Shown here piece by piece: positions 24,610-32,148 of a DNA stretch of 39,202 nt. The notes beneath the pieces were generated by a model that did no database searches, had not been told where the DNA came from, and saw only the letters and a program-made list of their open reading frames with translations. Numbering within the stretch: position 1 is the stretch's first letter; every line of letters starts with the position of its first letter. This DNA is from Acidobacteriota bacterium. GTDB lineage: Bacteria; Acidobacteriota; Aminicenantia; UBA2199. Both the position numbers and the translations under genes were made by a program. The DNA lies in NCBI GenBank assembly GCA_025456205.1, contig JALOLA010000041.1:1-39202 (forward strand), written 5' to 3'.

Positions 24610-24686
24610 TTTATTTTGACCTCCATAATTTTGATCGTGGCAATGGAGGCCGATGGGTGTGTAACTGAATAATTGCAGTCTGCCAT
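24606..24686 (-). CDS. 26-residue leader ORF coupled to the TonB receptor
   Basis: AAGGAGG (24692-24698) lies five bases before an ATG at 24686 that opens a 26-codon frame (starts MADCNYSVTHPS, ends IMEVKIK). Its TGA overlaps the receptor ATG at 24609 as ATGA. The Shine-Dalgarno is the 3' end of the riboswitch-like RNA, so ligand binding would first act on this ORF and, through coupling, on the receptor. The peptide is not hydrophobic and resembles nothing I know, so the act of translation may matter more than the product. Its existence rests on the overlap and the Shine-Dalgarno. Confidence 0.65.
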   Translation of the reverse strand: MADCNYSVTHPSASIATIKIMEVKIK

Positions 24687-24689
24687 AAG

Positions 24690-24791
24690 GACCTCCTTCT
24701 CAAAGACGGAAGGCATGGCCGTTTCCCGCCATACCCTTGCGGCCGCTGGGCGTGGTCTTTGGGGACGTTAGCCCGGGCGGCTCGGAGTCAG
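24690..24791 (-). promoter_or_regulatory. Moco (molybdenum/tungsten cofactor) riboswitch-like RNA
   Basis: On the minus strand the leader starts CUCCGAGCC (24779-24787) and continues through AACGUCCCCAAAGACCACGCC to a GAAA-tetraloop hairpin whose 8-pair stem joins 24728-24735 with 24712-24719. It ends UGCCUUCCGUCUUUGA and AAGGAGG. CAAAGAC (24755-24761) pairs perfectly with GUCUUUG (24701-24707), and CUCC of the 5' end can pair with GGAG of the Shine-Dalgarno. This order of conserved blocks is what I remember of the Moco RNA motif found upstream of moa and molybdate genes. The neighbouring Mop and Moco-fold genes agree. I could not run a covariance search. Confidence 0.78.
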
Positions 24792-24797
24792 GGGAGG

Positions 24798-24826
24798 AAT
24801 ATAGCAAAAATAAATTAGGATGTCAA
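24798..24826 (-). promoter_or_regulatory. Consensus sigma70 promoter of the riboswitch-TonB receptor operon
   Basis: On the minus strand, TTGACA (24821-24826), a 17-base spacer and TATATT (24798-24803). The expected transcription start near 24791 places the first conserved block of the riboswitch at the very 5' end of the RNA. This is the best promoter in the window. Confidence 0.85.
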
Positions 24827-24837
24827 CGATATGAAGA

Positions 24838-24872
24838 ACGGTACACGGCAGACGGTGTACGGTAGACGGCAA
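24838..24872. repeat. Heptamer tract, ACGGTAN family (5 units)
   Basis: Five consecutive 7-base units, each beginning ACGG (ACGGTAC, ACGGCAG, ACGGTGT and so on), with no indel. It begins 12 bases upstream of the -35 box of the receptor promoter. Confidence 0.85.
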
Positions 24873-24882
24873 GAAAAAAGGC

Positions 24883-24896
24883 GACGTTCGAAGTTG
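24883..24896. repeat. Heptamer pair, GARGTTC family
   Basis: Two units, GACGTTC and GAAGTTG, of the same family as 6905-6925 and 7463-7504, lie between two other heptamer families. Confidence 0.6.
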
Positions 24897-24904
24897 AAGA
24901 AAAT

Positions 24905-24939
24905 AAGGTAAAAGGCAAAAGCAAAAAGGCAAAAGGGAA
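24905..24939. repeat. Heptamer tract, AAGGCAA family (5 units)
   Basis: Five consecutive 7-base units around AAGGCAA (AAGGTAA, AAGGCAA, AAGCAAA, AAGGCAA, AAGGGAA) with no indel. On the minus strand it would read Leu/Phe/Cys-rich phrases, but no gene start or Shine-Dalgarno is present. Confidence 0.75.
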
Positions 24940-25032
24940 GAAATGGCACTGGGAGGACAATATACGGTTTTAAAGACCCTGGCCGATCGAACGGACGGCA
25001 ACAGAAATAAAAAAGAAATAACTCGGGTTTTT

Positions 25033-25109
25033 GCGTTTACCGTACACCGTAAACCGAGAACTGAATGTTTTCTGCCGTACGCCGTATGCCCTACGCCGTG
25101 CGCCGAGAA
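25033..25109. repeat. Long heptamer tract, NNNACGG family (11 units in register)
   Basis: Read on the minus strand, 77 bases stay in a 7-base register: TTCTCGG followed by four NNNACGG/AGGG units, two diverged units, then TTCTCGG again followed by two NNNACGG units and TAAACGC. The recurring TTCTCGG looks like a leader unit. It is the same family as 24838-24872 in another phase. The tract begins four bases after the mop stop codon. Confidence 0.85.
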
Positions 25110-25112
25110 CTT

Positions 25113-25322
25113 TTAGTCTGTCGCCACCATCACCGATGAGGCCTTGACGATCGCGTAGGCGGCCTTGCCCTTCTTGAGCCCCAGGTGGTCCGCCGATTCC
25201 TTGGAGATCATGGCGACCACCTGCAAGCCGCCGGGGACGTCGATGATGACCTCGGTGTTGACCCTGCCCGGCCGGATTTCGGCCACCTTGCCCTTGAACA
25301 CGTTCCTGGCGCTGATCTTCAT
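25113..25322 (-). CDS. mop: Molbindin (Mop/TOBE-domain molybdate- or tungstate-binding protein)
   Basis: A 69-residue single Mop (TOBE-like) domain, MKISARNVFKGKVAEIRPGR to the end AAYAIVKASSVMVATD, the exact size and pattern of molbindins such as clostridial MopII. These form hexamers that store or buffer molybdate and tungstate oxyanions in the cytoplasm. SARN, NTEV and the C-terminal KASxVMVA block are family hallmarks. GGAGG lies five bases before the ATG. It has its own extended -10 promoter and lies upstream of, and on the same strand as, the riboswitch-TonB receptor operon, separated by about 290 bases of heptamer repeats. This supports the Mo/W assignment of that operon. Confidence 0.92.
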   Translation of the reverse strand: MKISARNVFKGKVAEIRPGRVNTEVIIDVPGGLQVVAMISKESADHLGLKKGKAAYAIVKASSVMVATD

Positions 25323-25335
25323 TGTTGCCTCCCCC

Positions 25336-25350
25336 GGCAGGACGCCTGCC
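25336..25350. promoter_or_regulatory. Perfect hairpin at the 5' end of the mop transcript
   Basis: GGCAGG-acg-CCTGCC is a perfect 6-pair inverted repeat with a three-base loop. It lies between the -10 box and the Shine-Dalgarno of mop, so it would be the first structure in the mRNA. It could be an operator or an RNA-stabilising hairpin. It does not resemble the ModE site I know. Confidence 0.5.
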
Positions 25351-25357
25351 TGGGGCC

Positions 25358-25366
25358 ATTATACCA
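25358..25366 (-). promoter_or_regulatory. Extended -10 promoter (TGGTATAAT) of mop
   Basis: On the minus strand a perfect TATAAT (25358-25363) is preceded by TGG. The -35 region is poor (CGGCAA at a 17-base spacing), fitting an extended -10 promoter. Transcription would start near 25351. Confidence 0.65.
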
Positions 25367-25393
25367 TTTTCGCCGGATGCTTGCCGCGCGCCA

Positions 25394-26356
25394 TCAGCCG
25401 ACCAGGGCCCGGATGACCATGACCCAGAGCGGCAGGGTGACGAAGGAGAGGAGAGTGGAGACGGCGATGATGCCGGAAAGGAGCTGCTCGTCGAGCGGGA
25501 CGTACTCGCTGAAAAAAGTGGCCATGGTGGCCGTGGGCATGACCGCCTGCAGCAGGATCACGCGGCGGCTCATGGCGTCGACGTCGAACAGCAGGCAGAT
25601 CGCGGCCACGGTCGCCAGCCCCAGGGCGAAGCCGCCGACCAGGCGGAAGAAGGAGGCGGCCAGCACCAGGCGCAGCCGGGCGGCCGGCATGAGCAGGACC
25701 AGGTTCTGGCCGATGGCGAAGAGGATCAGGGGAATGGCCAGGGCGGCGAACTGGTTGATGAAGCCGTTCAGCGGCCCCGGCAGCGGCACGCGGGCGATGT
25801 TCAGCGCCAAGGCTACGGCGGCGGTGCCGATGGGCACTCCGGCGTGACGCAGCAGCACCCTGAAGAAGCCCTCGCTTCCCCGCGGGTCGCGTTCGCAGAC
25901 CAGGCAGAAGCGGCGGCGCAGCAGGAAACCGCAGGTCAGGAACACCGGCCAGAAGAACATGGAAAAGAAGACGGCGCGGGTCAGGGCGGCGGGCCCGAAG
26001 AATGCGGCGATCACTCCCCAGCCCAGGAAGGCGTAGTTGCCGGCGAACACCGCGAAGGCGAAGGTCAGCTTCTGGCCGTCGTCGGCCTTCATGAGCGGCG
26101 AGACCAGCAGGGCGGCGGCGGTATACAGGATGGTCAGGACGACGAATCCCGCGATGACGGGCAGCGCCTGGCGCAGGCTCTCGACGTCGGCGCGGTAGAG
26201 GTTCTGGAAGACCAGGAATGGCAGGGCGACGCGCACGACGAACTTGCGCAGGGCGGCGACCTCGCCTTCGCGGAAGACGCGGGCCTTTTTCAGCAGCCAG
26301 CCGAAAACAATGGGCAGCAGGATGGCCAGCATGGTATGCAGCAGATCGTGGTTCAT
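25394..26356 (-). CDS. AEC-family permease (auxin efflux carrier-like)
   Basis: 320 residues with about ten TM helices in two halves of five, the AEC family fold. The N-terminal MLAILLPIVFGWLLKKARVF and LRKFVVRVALPFLVFQNLYR and the second-half ILLQAVMPTATMATFFSEY are typical blocks; bacterial members move malate, malonate or other organic anions. The substrate cannot be read from sequence. It lies 71 bases upstream of mop on the same strand, but mop has its own promoter, so a functional link is not implied. Inner membrane. Confidence 0.88.
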   Translation of the reverse strand: MNHDLLHTMLAILLPIVFGWLLKKARVFREGEVAALRKFVVRVALPFLVFQNLYRADVESLRQALPVIAGFVVLTILYTAAALLVSPLMKADDGQKLTFAFAVFAGNYAFLGWGVIAAFFGPAALTRAVFFSMFFWPVFLTCGFLLRRRFCLVCERDPRGSEGFFRVLLRHAGVPIGTAAVALALNIARVPLPGPLNGFINQFAALAIPLILFAIGQNLVLLMPAARLRLVLAASFFRLVGGFALGLATVAAICLLFDVDAMSRRVILLQAVMPTATMATFFSEYVPLDEQLLSGIIAVSTLLSFVTLPLWVMVIRALVG

Positions 26357-26448
26357 GGACGTGGCGTGCTCATTCGCCGCTGATTATACGCCAGGAGTCG
26401 CGGGCGTGCAATCTCCTGACAGCCCAGGTTTTGGGGACGTGGGCCCGG

Positions 26449-28813
26449 TCAATGCTCCGGCAGGGCTTCGGCCTTCTGCTTGAAGAGGAAGTAGTAGAGA
26501 ATGTCGCAATAGCGGTTCAGTTCCTGCTTTTCCGCCTTGCTGATCGAATAGCGCCAAAAACCGTAGAGCTTGGCCAGGCCGATCAGCTTCTCGCTGTAGA
26601 GTTTCCAGGTGAAGCTCTCGCGGACGCGGCGGATGCCCTGGCGGGACATCTCATCCCACCTGGACGCGTCCCGGGCGCAGCTGGCGATAAATGGCTCGAT
26701 GCCGGCTGCGATGAGCCCCGGGCGGCTGGTGTTGATCAGGATGCCGCTGACGTCGTTCTCGATGATCTCTTGCGGGCCGCCGAAGAGCGGCCCGAACGTC
26801 GGCAGTCCCGAGAGCATGGCCTCCAGGATGGTCAGGCCGAAGGCCTCGAAAAGCGCTGGTTGCACAAAGACGCCGCGGCGGTCGGCCATGATGCGGTAGG
26901 CTTCGCCGGTGTCCAGGCGTTGCAGGCCGGGCAGCCAGCGCACCTGGTCATGCAGGGCATAGCGCTCGATCATGGCGTGGGCCTTTTCGATCTCCTCCCG
27001 CTCCTCGGGGTCGCGGGCGCGGCCGGGATCAACGGTCCCGGCGGAGAAGATCAGGTTGCAGCCGGTGCGCAGGGCCTTGCTCATGCCGAAGGCTTCGATC
27101 AGGCCGGTGATGTTCTTGATGCGGTCGAAGCGGGCCAGGGTGAAAATGGGCGGCTTGTCCGGGTCTCGCAACCGCCCGAACACGTCGTCCGCGGCGTCGC
27201 GAAGCAGGCGCGCTTCGATGGCGCGGGTTTTCGCCGCCGTCCTTTTCTCCCGCTCATGATAAGGGAAGAATATCTGCTCGTCGACCCCCGGCGAGATCAC
27301 GTTGAACTTGGGAGCGAACAGGTTGATGCCGCCCTGGACCTGGAACAGGCCGGGCAGGGTGAAGAACTGGTAGGATTCGTACTGGCCCATGCTCTCTTCC
27401 GTGCCGATGATCTCCTGGTGCGTGCTGGAGATGATGAAGTCGGACTTGTTCATGGCGATCAGGTCGGCGGTGAATTGCAGGGAGAAGTGGTGGTATTCCT
27501 CCAAATTGCGCCAATAGAGGTCGGAGAACAGGTACTTGGTCTTTTCCAGGGCGTGGGCGATGGTGCACTGAATGACGTCGAGGCGGTCCGACATCAGCGA
27601 CGCCACCAGGTTGCCGTCGGAATAGTTGCCGCAGCGCGGCGTCCTCGGCGAAACGCTCCAGGTAGGGCCAGACGTGGAAACGCGACGTCCATTTGTCGAC
27701 GATCCTGCCCTCGCGGTCCTTGAATGGGACGCGCAGGATCCAGCAGTTGTCGGTATGGTGGATCTTCTCCCGCGCCACGTTGCAGCGGGTGTTCTCGGCG
27801 TCGGGAATGTAGCGGGTGATCACGACGATCGCCGGGCGCACCGCCAGCCCGGTGCCCGATATCTCCTGCTGCAGGTGCTTTTCGAGCGCCCGCACCTGGT
27901 CGAGGATATAGATCACCTGGCCGCCGGTATCGGGACGGCCCAGCACGTTCTCCTGGGCGAACCAGCCGTGGGGGGAGATGACGGCGATCTTGGAAATCAG
28001 CGGCATGGGCACCAGCGACAGGAAGCGCTCCAGCAGGTAGTCGGCGGGCTCGTTGATCAGGTCGATGAGGGTTTCCATGGTCGCGGCCATGCGGCCGGCC
28101 CGGTCGCCCCAGCCGGGCTCGAAGCCTTTTTCGCGCATGCGCTTTTCCAGGGTGGCGGCGGGTGCGGCGGGCGGCTTGTCCTTCAGCCAGGCGTGCATGG
28201 CCTGCAGCGCGGGGAAAAAAGCCGCGAAGTCGGGCAGAATCGCTCCGTTCACCAGCAACTGCTGCTCGTTATAGCGGTGCAGCTTGAGGAACTGGAAGAG
28301 CTTGTCGTTCCATTCGCCGGGGTGGTTGAAGATGTTGCTGCACAGGAAACGATTGAGATAGCGGGTGCCGTTGCCGATCGAGCGGGCGTCCTTGATGTTG
28401 GGGCTGAAATCATGGAAAGGCAGGAGGTCGATGCGCAGGTGCCTTTCACCGGGCAGGACGCCCGTCACGTAGTGATCCTTCAGGTCGAGGTACTCGCGCA
28501 CCGTGATCTCCTCCATGGCGGCGCAGTCGACGCGCAGCAGGTAGAAGCGGTAGCGCGCGATGGCGTAGCGGTGCATGATGGCCAGGTACTCGTCGCGGAC
28601 CAGGATCTCCTGGATGCGGGCCAGGAACCTGGCCATGGACGAGTTGCGCCGGAAGGCCGGTGATTTTTTGCGCTCGTCGCAGAAACCGGCGAAAACCAGC
28701 AGAATATCGTTGCGCAGCAGGATCCGACCCGGCTGCGCTCCCAGCTGGGCGATCAGGTCGCGGAATTCGCCCTGCTCGCTTTTTTCGATGATGCTCTGCA
28801 GCGGATCCTTCAC
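26449..28813 (-). pseudogene. Sucrose synthase, broken by frameshift/deletion
   Basis: The N-terminal part starts at a GTG (28813) overlapping the SPS stop (GTGA) and preceded by GGAGGTG. It has the sucrose synthase blocks RYRFYLLRVDCA, AVISPHGWFAQENVLGRPDT and GGQVIYILDQVRALE, ending at WPYLERFAEDA. Near 27625-27640 the frame changes. The rest runs GNYSDGNLVASL, TIAHALEKTKY, FSLQFTADLIAMNKSDFIIS and the GT-B C-terminal domain with FEAFGLTILEAMLSGLPTF. The roughly 15-18 residues normally between FAED and GNYSDG seem to be missing, so it is more than a one-base slip. Total span fits an approximately 800-residue enzyme (sucrose + UDP = UDP-glucose + fructose). Decay or assembly error cannot be told apart here. 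Confidence 0.88.
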
Positions 28814-31002
28814 CTTTCACCTCCGCGGATCTTTTCGGCGAAATGATAATGGGCGATCCCTTCCAGAATGCCCGCCGCGCCCGGCGCTTCGGCGAAATAG
28901 ACGTTCCGCGCCCCCTTGAGGTGCTCCAGCTCGTCGGCATGGTTGCCGACGACGACGGCCAGCGGTTCGCCGCGCAGCATCTCCTCGTCATTGCCGGAAT
29001 CCCCGCAGACGAGGATGTTTTCCAGCGGGATCTCCCACTTGTAGCTGATGAAGCGGATGGCCTTGCCCTTGGAGGCGCGGTAGGGAAGTATGTCCAGGTA
29101 GCGGTCATGGGAATAGATCAGGCTGAAGCGGCAACGATGACGCACCAGCCGCTCGCGCACGCGGGCGAGGCGGTCCTTGCCGGGCTCCATGAAATAGCTG
29201 ATCTTGAACTTGCGCTGGGTTTCGTCCTCCTGGTAGGACAGGAAGGGGAAACTGGAGAGGAGCTGGACGATCTTGGCCCGGTCCCAGCGGTGGGACAAAT
29301 GGGCGTCCCAGCCCGAATCGTAGAGATGCTGCGGGCCGTAATAGATCTCCGAGCCCACCGATGAAATGACGAGATCGGGCGCGGGCACGCCGAATTCCGC
29401 CAGCCGCTCGAGCGCCGAGGCCATCGTTCGCCCCGTGGCCACGGCAAAGCCGCAGCGGTCGCGGTGGGCATCGAGGAAGGCGATCATTTCGTCCAAGCCG
29501 CCGTGGTCCTCGCTGATGAGCGTGTGGTCGATGTCGCTGACCAGGAAATGCTGCAGGGCGGCGAGCCGGCTGCCGGCGGAGAGCTCGCGATTCTGTCCGG
29601 AGAGATGGGATGTCGCCGACACGGCCAGCTCCTTCACCAGCGGCGCGTATGAATTGGCATGGGCCTCCCAGGTGTAGTGCTCGCGCACGTTGATCACGCC
29701 ATTCTTTGAATAGGTGTTCCAGAGCTCGGGCCGGGAGAGGATGGACTTGATGGCCCGGGCAATGGCCGTCGGATCGTGGGGCTCCACCAGGATGCCGCTC
29801 TCGCAGTTGCGCAGGATATCTCTGGGGCCGCCGTCGTTGGTGGCCACGATGGGCAGCCCGCAGGAAGATGCCTCGAGCAGGGTCAGGCCGAAGGGCTCGG
29901 TCAGCGCCACGTTGACGAAAACGCCCTTCTTTTCCGCGGCGATGCGGTAGAGCTCGGGAACTTCGTGCTCGAAGTCGTGGCGCTTGGGGATGGCCATCTT
30001 GCCGTACAGGTCGTACTTGTCCATGAGCAGCAGGATTTCGGTGAGCACGTCGCGCTCGTTCTCCTCCATGTCGTGGATGTCCTTGCGGATGCCGGCGAAG
30101 ATGGCCAGATTGGCCATGACCTGCAGGTCGCGGTCCTGGCCGTAGGCCTCGATCAGCCCGGCGATGTTCTTGCGCTTGTCGGGGCGGCACAGGGTCAGCA
30201 CCAGCGGCTTGTCGGTCTGAGTAAAGAAGCGGTTGAGCTCCTGCAGCACGCCGGCTTGCGCCTGGATCTGTGCCTCGTCCCGGCTGCGTTCGGGGAGCAG
30301 GTCATGATAATAGGGATAGAACTTCGCCACGTCGATGCCGGGAGGGATGATTACATAACGCCCCAGCGCCGCGTTCTCGTACTGGCCGTACTGCACCTCC
30401 TTCTCCTGGTGGGTGCTGGTCACCACCAAGTCGGCGTTCTTCAGGATCTCCTCCTCCCTCTGGATGCGCGTGAAGATCCTGTACTTTTTGCCGACCTCGT
30501 CCTCGCGCATGCCGCCGGCGATGAGTTTCGACAATTTGGAACGGCCCAGGGAATGGCCGGTGAAAACGAAGGGGATGCCGAAGATCTCGGAGATCTGCAT
30601 GGCCACGTAGCCGCCGTCGGCGTAATGGCCGTGAACGACATGGGGGATGACGTTTCCCCGCTTGATGAACTTGATCGCCTTGTCGATGTATTCATCGAGG
30701 TGCGGCCAGAGCAGCTCCTTGCGCATGTACTTCTTGCCACCGCAGGCGATGCGCACGATGCGCAGGCGCTCGTTGACCGTTTCCAGCGGCACGGCGTAAT
30801 CCTCGGATATGGTCTTGTCGGCGATGAGGCGGGTGAAAAGGTCGACGCGGGCCACGCCGGGAGTGCAACTGAGCTGCTCGGCCAGTTCCACGACATACTT
30901 GATCTGGCCCCCGGTATCGGCGTCCCGGCCCATCTCCATGTTCTCCCGGCGCAGCAGCCCGTGGATGCTGAACATCTGGATGTACAATCCACCGTCATTC
31001 AT
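28810..31002 (-). CDS. Sucrose-phosphate synthase with C-terminal HAD phosphatase domain
   Basis: 730 residues. The N-terminal GT-B glycosyltransferase (about 1-465) shows MFSIHGLLRRENMEMGRDAD, TGGQIKYVVELA, HGHYADGGYVAMQ, TGHSLGRSKLSKL and EPFGLTLLEASSCGLPIVAT, typical of SPS, which makes sucrose-6-phosphate from UDP-glucose and fructose-6-phosphate. The C-terminal HAD-IIB domain (about 485-725) has the nucleophile motif VSDIDHTL and the metal motif CGDSGNDEEML. With both sets intact, it may also release the phosphate to give sucrose (inference). Overlaps: eight bases with the upstream kinase and a GTGA with sucrose synthase, so one coupled operon. Confidence 0.94.
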   Translation of the reverse strand: MNDGGLYIQMFSIHGLLRRENMEMGRDADTGGQIKYVVELAEQLSCTPGVARVDLFTRLIADKTISEDYAVPLETVNERLRIVRIACGGKKYMRKELLWPHLDEYIDKAIKFIKRGNVIPHVVHGHYADGGYVAMQISEIFGIPFVFTGHSLGRSKLSKLIAGGMREDEVGKKYRIFTRIQREEEILKNADLVVTSTHQEKEVQYGQYENAALGRYVIIPPGIDVAKFYPYYHDLLPERSRDEAQIQAQAGVLQELNRFFTQTDKPLVLTLCRPDKRKNIAGLIEAYGQDRDLQVMANLAIFAGIRKDIHDMEENERDVLTEILLLMDKYDLYGKMAIPKRHDFEHEVPELYRIAAEKKGVFVNVALTEPFGLTLLEASSCGLPIVATNDGGPRDILRNCESGILVEPHDPTAIARAIKSILSRPELWNTYSKNGVINVREHYTWEAHANSYAPLVKELAVSATSHLSGQNRELSAGSRLAALQHFLVSDIDHTLISEDHGGLDEMIAFLDAHRDRCGFAVATGRTMASALERLAEFGVPAPDLVISSVGSEIYYGPQHLYDSGWDAHLSHRWDRAKIVQLLSSFPFLSYQEDETQRKFKISYFMEPGKDRLARVRERLVRHRCRFSLIYSHDRYLDILPYRASKGKAIRFISYKWEIPLENILVCGDSGNDEEMLRGEPLAVVVGNHADELEHLKGARNVYFAEAPGAAGILEGIAHYHFAEKIRGGER

Positions 31003-31921
31003 TGGTCGTCTCCTCGATCCAGGCTTTCATCTCGTCGTACGGGTCGCGGTCGGCGGGGACGGCTCCGCGGATGGTGCAAATGCGGGCGGAAAAGGCCAGT
31101 GCCGCGGCCAGGATCCGTGGCGTGTCCCAGGAACGGATGAGCCCGAAAGCCAGCATGGCCGAGAATGCGTCGCCGGCGCCGACGGTGTCGGCGATCTCGC
31201 CGACAACGGGCGGCGTGCCGCGCCAGCGCTGCCCGGTGACGATGATCTCGGCCCCGGCCGCGCCGCGGGTGAGGGCGATCAACTCCAGGTGAAAATCTCT
31301 GAAAAGTGCTGTCAGAAATGAATCGTCGTTGCCTCCATGCCCCAGCATGACCTTGAGCGCCGTGAATTCCTCCTCGTTCAGCTTGAGGATGTCCGCCTGC
31401 TCCAGGGAGGCGATCACTGCTTCCCGGCGAGTGCAGCGCGGCCGCAGGTTGATGTCGCAGAGGGTGCGCGAAGCCTTGTTCCGCTTGGCGAGAAAAGCCT
31501 GGATCTCCGCCGTTGCCGGCCGCGTTCTCTGGATCAGGGTGCCGAAATAGATGATCTCCGGAACGCCGGCCAACAGCGCTTCACCGGCGGCGCCGAAGCG
31601 GATGCGATCGAAGGCGGCATCCTCCAGGATGGTGAACGTGGGTGCTCCCCGTGCGTCCAGATCGACCTGGACAACGCCCGTGTGGCGATCCTCGTCGACC
31701 TGGACATCCGCAGGGTCAAAGCCTTCGGCGTGCAGCCGCTGCAGGATCTCGGCTCCCGCTGCGTCCCGGCCAACCCGGGAAATAAAGCGGCAGTTCAGGC
31801 CGAGACGCCTGAGATGCAGCGCGAAATTGAAGGGCGCGCCCCCCAGTCGGCGGTATTCCGGAAAAACATCCCACAGGACCTCGCCGACGGCGAGCATATC
31901 GATTTTCCCCTGCATGTTCAT
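30995..31921 (-). CDS. PfkB-family sugar kinase, probable fructokinase
   Basis: 308 residues with the ribokinase/PfkB fold. The N-terminal VGEVLWDVFPEYRRLGGAPF is the fructokinase form of the GG motif. The C-terminal ATP and catalytic motif is DTVGAGDAFSAML (Asp near residue 254 as base). It is the first gene of the kinase-SPS-sucrose synthase operon, where it would phosphorylate the fructose freed by sucrose synthase. The start is at the ATG at 31921; the second ATG at 31915 is also possible and no strong Shine-Dalgarno is seen. Cytoplasmic. The sucrose context makes fructose the likely substrate. Confidence 0.88.
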   Translation of the reverse strand: MNMQGKIDMLAVGEVLWDVFPEYRRLGGAPFNFALHLRRLGLNCRFISRVGRDAAGAEILQRLHAEGFDPADVQVDEDRHTGVVQVDLDARGAPTFTILEDAAFDRIRFGAAGEALLAGVPEIIYFGTLIQRTRPATAEIQAFLAKRNKASRTLCDINLRPRCTRREAVIASLEQADILKLNEEEFTALKVMLGHGGNDDSFLTALFRDFHLELIALTRGAAGAEIIVTGQRWRGTPPVVGEIADTVGAGDAFSAMLAFGLIRSWDTPRILAAALAFSARICTIRGAVPADRDPYDEMKAWIEETTNE

Positions 31922-32148
31922 AGTTTACCAGTTACAATCCTTAGCGCAACCCCGGAGGGCAAAAAAATCCAAGTAATGATAATCGTGGGTATGGCAGCAG
32001 CAGATCAGAGCCGAATCCGGCGGCAGCAAATGAAATCGATTTACGGCAGACGGTCAGAAAAAGCTATATGGAGACAAAAAATCAAATTATAAGCACCAAG
32101 CCAGCTCTGCTTTTCTTTGGGGGGTCCTGGCCATGCTCTTTCTCAGGA
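31922..32148. other. Intergenic region upstream of the sucrose operon
   Basis: These 227 bases separate the kinase start from the end of the S41 peptidase gene. They hold a two-unit NNNACGG-type heptamer copy (32043-32056). No gene, clear terminator or convincing promoter was found, although TTGCGC and TAAACT lie 16 bases apart on the minus strand just before the kinase ATG. Confidence 0.5.
32043..32056. repeat. Two-unit heptamer copy, ACGGCAG family
   Basis: ACGGCAG followed by ACGGTCA, the same family as 24838-24872 but only two units. It is flanked by unremarkable sequence. Confidence 0.45.

Noticed and set aside
22897-24672. Long plus-strand frame opposite the TonB receptor
   Set aside because: Antisense shadow with Val/Gly/Ala-biased composition and no domain; the receptor on the other strand is unmistakable.
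24610-24826. Cobalamin riboswitch upstream of a BtuB-sized TonB receptor
   Set aside because: This would be the usual expectation, but no B12 box is present and the conserved blocks (AAAGACCACGCC, GAAA hairpin, UUCCGUCUUUG) match what I recall of the Moco motif instead.
24768-25001. 77-codon minus-strand frame through the repeat region
   Set aside because: Its sequence is a direct reading of heptamer tracts and the promoter; it has no Shine-Dalgarno and is interrupted by the receptor promoter.
24838-25109. CRISPR array
   Set aside because: Units are 7 bases without spacers, and several families are mixed; no cas genes are nearby.
27254-27625. Extra C-terminal residues of the first sucrose synthase frame
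   Set aside because: After the lesion this frame gives Pro/Arg-rich nonsense; the true sequence continues in the other frame.
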